From assembly GCA_003254925.1 (NCBI GenBank), contig QANZ01022560.1, forward strand, positions 1 to 64,000: a DNA stretch of 64,000 nucleotides, read 5' to 3'. The stretch is from Chamaecrista fasciculata (taxonomy: Eukaryota; Streptophyta; Magnoliopsida; Fabales; Fabaceae). The position numbers and the translations under genes are program-made. Positions 59,235 to 64,000 of this stretch are shown here, in pieces; the first letter of the stretch is position 1; each line of letters opens with the position of its first letter. Below the pieces are notes generated by a model that saw nothing but the letters and a program-made list of their open reading frames with translations, made no database searches and was not told where the DNA came from.

Positions 59235-59470
59235 TGTCAAATTAGCTCTTGGATTATATTGGCACCAGTATTTTAGTCTTCGAATTTTTGAAATGTTGAT
59301 ATAATCTTACAAAACTCATGATTCGTAATTTAGGCCTTCTAGGAATTCACGGATTATGGTGTCTATAAATATATTAACTTGTAACGAGTTATAAATTCTT
59401 AAAGACTAAAATAAATATTTCAAAAAAAAAAAAGAACTAACATGATAGTGTTGATATAATCTAGGGATCA
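59235..59470. mobile_element. Degenerate foldback MITE related to 25754-26026
   Basis: CTTGGATTATATTGGCACC on the left and the inverted GATATAATCTAGGGATC on the right, with mirrored 'aaactcatgattcgtaa' and 'ttgtaacgagttataaa' phrases in the middle. Confidence 0.55.
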
Positions 59471-59625
59471 GATCAAGTATTGACTATCCATCCTATTTCT
59501 GTCTCAAAGGTTACAGTTAGTTTTGATGTCATGGATTTGATTCTTAATTTCTTGTCGTTGATAATTCACTTTTGTTGTGTGATCAAAGGCAAGTCATTAA
59601 TCAATAATCAAGTTAAAAAAAAAAA

Positions 59626-60022
59626 GTCAAAGTGAAAATTTGGTCCCATATCTTTTGTTAAGTTCTCAATTTAGTTCTGTATCTTTTTGTGTTGCACTTT
59701 TGGTCTCATATCTTTACAAAATGTCTCAATTTCGGTCCTATATTTTTTAGTCAAGTTGCAAAATTGGTTTCATATCTTTGTAAAAAGATCAACCTTTACT
59801 TGATCCTTTTATAAAGATATGAGACCATTTCTGCACCTGACTCAAAGATATAAGACCAATTCTGCAATTGACCCAAAGTATGAGACCAAATCTGCAACAA
59901 AAAAAGATATGTGACTAAATTGGAAACTGACTCAAAGATATGGAATCAAAAGTGTAACATAAAAGATATAGGACCAAGTTGAGAATTTAGCAAAAGATAT
60001 GGGACCCAATTTGTACTTTGAC
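59626..60022. mobile_element. Foldback element with iterated 'agatatgggacc' units
   Basis: Ends GTCAAAGTGAAAATTTGGTC and inverted TTTGTACTTTGAC. Each arm contains several diverged units of about 40-50 bp (ATCTTT...TGCA...TTGGTC), and the arms meet near 59815. Confidence 0.75.
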
Positions 60023-60029
60023 CAAGAAA

Positions 60030-61535
60030 AAATAATAGCAGAGCCCACTTGAGTTGATCCAAGATTGTTAAAGTTAGAATTCAAATGTGTGGTTGGGTGG
60101 TCCTCAATCCTCATGTAACGTTCAAGAGCATTCATTGATTGCTAACAGCAATGATCCTAAATAGGTGGTGGTGCTTTTAATTACAATACTGCTTTCTTAA
60201 GAATCTCTCTATTTTGGGTGTGTCTCAAATTTGGATTTGGATGCTAGCAAAGAAAATTTATATTAGATGCTAATATAGTGAATATTATAGTGCCAATGGG
60301 ATTGACATGCATATATAGAAGTACATATAAATATTATTTTTAATTTTAAAAAAATATTAATGAAATAATAAAATTTTCTTTGTTCTTTATTTTAAAAAAG
60401 ATTGAAAAATTACTTAAAAATTTATCAACTCTTTTTTTCTTTAATACTTCAAAGATAAAATTATATAATTTAGTCTCTAAAAAATACAGCCATACTTACT
60501 TTAGTTTTTTTTTTAGTGATGATCAATTTAATCTTTTTGACTGTGTTCAAAAAAAAAAATTTAATCTTTTTGACTAATATATTAATTCAAATTTATCAAC
60601 AAATAAAAATTTTAATATCAGTTATTAAGTGCACTGCAAATAAAATTTAGAATTACATTAAATTTGTTATTAAATTTCAGTTAGTATCTTTATTGTTTAA
60701 TAAAAAATTATTTTTTAGTCGTAATATCTCACAACAATTTTTTTTTAATAAAAGTCTTAAATAAGACTCAAACCCAAAATACAATACCTAATACTTCAAC
60801 CAATTTCTTGTTGGAGCTCCAACCCTCCCTCCAATATCCCATAATAAGATTTTTCTTTATTAAAGTCCAACATAACTAGTAAATAATTAAGTTCTTTAAA
60901 CATTATAGATATTTAGAGCTTGTATATGAAAAACTTTTATTGGTAAAAGCAAAATTTACTTTGATAATTTCTATAAATTTACTCATGAAAAATGAATCAA
61001 CTTGAGCTTCATCATCATGTGCTATTTCCATCATCAACCCTCCTCCTTCCTTAAACAAATGAATTCAAGTATAGTTATTTTTACTGATGACTCAGAGATT
61101 GACGATACGTATACAGATATCAAGAATACTGAAAAATTATGATGAAGAAAATAAAGTTATTTTAATACATTACTTCAGAAAAATTAATCTCTGACTGTCG
61201 GTAATGAGATGCTGTCAGACACTTATAAATTTTCTTTTTCCAATAAGATTGACTTAAAATGCTTAATACTTTAACTAATCTCTAGTTAATTTAATCAATG
61301 TTGTTATCTCTATACATCCTTCAAATTCACGACTTATGGGATTCAATTTCAAATTGAAACATCAAAGAAGAATGAGAAAAAAAAAAAGGAAAAAGTAAAG
61401 CAAAGGAAAAGAGCCAAAATGAGTAGAAATTAGGGTAACGTTGCATTCTCATTTCCGTTATGTTGTTGTTGTGGGGATATGTGGACCCCATTCAACCAAC
61501 TTCATCATCCACTCAAGTCAAAAATAAAAAGAATA
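60030..61535. other. Intergenic, AT-rich
   Basis: No supported gene. Small duplication 'tttaatctttttgact' at about 60528 and 60559. Confidence 0.45.
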
Positions 61536-61541
61536 AAGGCC

Positions 61542-62812
61542 AAAGTGCGAATTTGGTCCTATAACTTTGCTTCAGTTCCCAAATCAGTCCTATAACTTTT
61601 TTTGTCTCGAATTCAGTCCTGTAACTTTGCTTCAGTTCCCAAATCAGTCCTATAACTTTTGTTGTCTTGAATTTGGTCCTGTATCTTTGCTCTAGGTCCC
61701 AAATCAGTCCTATATCTTTTTTTGTCTCAGTTTTGATTCCATATGTTTTGATAACCTCCCACTGTTAGTCCTTCGTCTATTTTAAATTACAGTTTAGTCC
61801 TGAAAACTTCAAGTCCCTTTCACTTTAGTCCCTGACTATCAAAATGAAAGTGAAAGAGCATCCTTGAAGATTCTCAAACCTTACACCTTGGTCCATAATC
61901 CATGAATTCTTCATGAAATGGAATACAAATGCAAAAAAAAAACACAAATTAAAGCAAATGACAGGGGGGCCAAAACTGAAAACGCAAAAAATTTAAAACC
62001 CACCGAAACATGCCCCAAGCTCGTTGAAAAACATACAGAAATCGCCGAGAAACCCAATAACTCATCCAAAAACCTCAATTCTCACTGAAATCTCACTCAA
62101 ATAATCTCCCTCAAATGCTTTAAAAAATAATTTTAAAAAATCCAAACTTTTGAGGAGGGGAGTGATAGAATAAATGTAAGGGATTTCAGAACTTCTCTCT
62201 CGGAATCACCAAATGTAAGGGAATCTTCTATCACCTCCTTTCTCAAAAGTTTAGATTTTCAAAAATTCTTTCTTAAAGCATTTGAGTGAGATTTCTGTGA
62301 GAATTGGGATTATTGGATGAGTTTTTGAGTTTATCGGCGATTCCATACGTTTTTCGGTGGGTTTTAAATTTTTTGCGTTTTCAGTTTTGGTGTTTTTTTT
62401 TGCTTTTAATTTTTTTTTTTTGCATTTCTATTCCATTTCATGAAGAATTCATGGATTAGGGACCAAGGTGTAAGGTTTGAGAATCTTCAAGGATGCTCTT
62501 TCACTTTCATTTTGATAGTCAGGGACTAAAGTGAAAGGGACTTGAAGTTTTCAGGACTAAACTGTAATTTAAAATAGACGAAGGACTAATAGTGGGAGGT
62601 TATCAAAACATATGGGATCAAAACTGAGACAAAAAAAGATATAGGACTGATTTGGGACCTAGAGCAAAGATACAGGACCAAATTCGAGACAACAAAAGTT
62701 ATAGGACTGATTTGGGAACTGAAGCAAAGTTACAGGACCGAATTCGAGACAAAAAAAGTTATAGGACTGATTTGGGAACTGAAGCAAAGTTACAGGACCA
62801 AATTCGCACTTT
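61542..62812. mobile_element. 1.27-kb foldback element with 60-bp tandem repeats at both ends
   Basis: The outermost AAAGTGCGAATTTGGTCCT is mirrored at the right end. Each arm (about 600 bp) starts with about three 60-bp units (ATCAGTCCTATAACTTTTTT, then GTCTCGAATT.GGTCCTGTA), then a unique segment (CCTTCGTCTATTTTAAATTA...). The left and right arms pair almost throughout around a centre near 62170. Short ORFs in the repeats give repetitive peptides but are by-products. No transposase. Confidence 0.8.
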
Positions 62813-62815
62813 TTA

Positions 62816-63045
62816 TATTTTGGTATCCTTATCTTTGCACCGTTAACACTTTGATATTTCTATTTTATGAACTGATTTCACTTTGATACCCTGTTCTTTC
62901 ACGATTTGTTACCATGTTCTATCTTTTTTAGGGCATCAAAGTGTTAACGATGCAAATAACAGTGTATCAAAATGTCACTTTTAAAAGAATATTCCAGTAA
63001 AATGTTAACGATATAAACGACAAGAGAGTAAAGTATAATTTGTCC
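62816..63045. repeat. Degenerate relative of the 'accaaagtg' foldback family
   Basis: CCGTTAACACTTTGATATTTC is mirrored by CATCAAAGTGTTAACGATG around a centre near 62935. It is weaker than the copies at 1572 and 52264. Confidence 0.55.
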
Positions 63046-63316
63046 CCAAAAGAACTCCATCATCACCGACCCGACCCGAATACCCGAGGGGCTTTCTGTC
63101 ATTTCACCCATCTTCCCTGTCCGTTCGCTCCACACGTTTAAACGCCGCCGTCCAGCTCATTTCTCTTCTCACTTTCTCACTCTAAAACTTCTTCTCACTC
63201 ACAGTAAGCCCAAACGGAGATTCTAGAGAGAGAGAGAATCTAGGATCTACTGAAGTACTTGCTTGCTTTCTTCTTCTTCTTGTTCTATATGAAATCTGAG
63301 TTTTGTTGTGCTTGAA

Positions 63317-63347
<31 letters not shown>

Positions 63348-63349
63348 AA
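63317..63349 (+). repeat. (GAA)n microsatellite immediately before the KTN1 start codon
   Basis: About ten AAG/GAA units end at the ATG, so the repeat forms the last 30 bases of the 5'UTR. Confidence 0.9.
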
Positions 63350-63471
63350 ATGGGTGGGACTTCGTTTTCGGGCTTGCAAGACCACATCAAATTGGCGAGA
63401 GATTACGCTCTTGAAGGACTCTACGAAACTTCTATCATCTTCTTCGATGGTGCAGTTGCTCAGATCAACAA
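63350..63471 (+). CDS. KTN1: Katanin p60 ATPase subunit (KTN1), first exon only
   Basis: Katanin p60 is the AAA ATPase that severs microtubules and orders cortical arrays for anisotropic growth. The exon starts at the ATG at 63350 and encodes MGGTSFSGLQDHIKLARDYA, then LEGLYETSIIFFDGAVAQIN. This is the N-terminal MIT-like helical bundle of plant katanin p60 (the family reads GLQDHLKLAREYALEG.YDTS.IFFDGAIAQI.K). It ends in phase 2 at AA/GTATTC (donor 63472-63473). The rest of the window is intron 1; the linker and AAA domain lie beyond the right edge. Position next to ISS1 agrees with the Arabidopsis order. The 40 coding residues are too few to check for defects downstream. Confidence 0.88.
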
Positions 63472-64000
63472 GTATTCTCGCTTTCTGCCTAAATGTTTAT
63501 TGTTATTTTACTTTTGATTGAGTGTTTCTGCTGTCTGCTAGGTTTGCGATATTGGGGATTCCATTGTTTGGTTAGTCTTAACTCTTAAATTGCCTGTGTT
63601 TCGGAAGAAAGTGTTTTGTTAATTGATATGTTATCTGGTGTTGTTAGAGTTCAACAATGTACATTTCGAAATGCTAGGGATCTATCTCCCTTGCCCACAA
63701 ACCCTCTTCTCTTTTTCAGACAACAAATTATGAAATAATATTACTGGGGATAGATGAAATGTATAAAAGCTTCTGGATTTGACAATGGCATGATTAATCG
63801 TGCTATTCATTTAATTTGTTAGCTCTGTGACTTAATGCTGCTGGCTTACCAAGATGTCTAAATCTAAATGTTTCTTGCATCATTTGATGAGTGAAAACTT
63901 GGTCTAGAAAAGAACTTATTAGAGGAATTTGAAGGGAATTCACTTGTTTCGTGGGCAACTTGTCTTGTTATTAATTAGATTTGGAACATGTCAAGTCGCC
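63472..64000 (+). other. KTN1 intron 1, continuing past the window edge
   Basis: No second exon (expected to begin with residues like LNTLDDP) was found before position 64000. No repeats noted. Confidence 0.6.

Noticed and set aside
62652..62846. ORF with 20-residue repeats (SYRTDLGTEAKLQD)
   Set aside because: It is a frame through the 60-bp tandem repeats of a foldback element; the inverted arm encodes nothing comparable.
1..64000. CRISPR arrays, bacterial operons, phage genes, tRNA or rRNA genes
   Set aside because: None seen. The tRNA-like motifs at 20766-20940, 29465-29619 and 35525-35715 lack full cloverleaf sequence and fit SINEs.

Overview
This is eudicot nuclear DNA: AT-rich, split genes with GT-AG introns, and abundant decayed retrotransposons and foldback (MITE-type) elements. 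I assembled five protein-coding genes by reading splice junctions and reading frame directly: an Aux/IAA repressor (10013-11444, +), chloroplast D-glycerate 3-kinase GLYK (17287-21509, -), an A2-type cyclin (25644-31472, -), the aromatic aminotransferase ISS1/VAS1 (54067-58780, +) and the first exon of katanin p60 KTN1 (63350-63471, +, cut by the window edge). From memory of the Arabidopsis map, this is the order of At1g80390 (IAA15), At1g80380 (GLYK), At1g80370 (CYCA2;4), At1g80360 (ISS1/VAS1) and At1g80350 (KTN1), so the window looks like a conserved microsyntenic block of a rosid or other core eudicot. The species cannot be fixed from the sequence.

Layout. 1-2300: AT-rich spacer with two Mutator-like foldback elements. 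2300-8042: a decayed LINE (ORF1, endonuclease, reverse transcriptase, zf-RVT, truncated RNase H). 8043-10012: spacer and Aux/IAA promoter. 10013-11650: Aux/IAA gene. 11650-17280: spacer with an antisense Copia gag relic. 17287-21509: GLYK (11 coding exons), then a foldback element carrying a LINE fragment beginning about 170 bp upstream of its start codon. 22960-25640: spacer with a Copia polypurine tract and LTR. 25644-33060: cyclin A2 (11 coding exons plus a 5'UTR exon), with a tRNA-derived SINE in intron 4. 33060-53080: about 20 kb with no intact gene, holding MITEs, a 5'-truncated LINE split by a solo LTR, a local segmental duplication whose copies carry different MITEs, a stray copy of the cyclin promoter/5'UTR, and a 1.1-kb inverted repeat around an assembly gap of 20 N. 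53200-58800: ISS1 (9 coding exons). 58800-63300: spacer with two more foldback elements. 63350-end: KTN1 exon 1 and part of intron 1.

The five genes do not form one pathway. Two touch auxin biology (the Aux/IAA repressor and ISS1/VAS1, which consumes the auxin precursor indole-3-pyruvate), one photorespiration (GLYK), one the cell cycle (cyclin A2) and one microtubule severing (KTN1). Their adjacency most likely reflects inherited gene order. I did not find a convincing new biological system. The most unusual material is the density of foldback elements with readable target-site duplications, and the local duplications involving the cyclin promoter.
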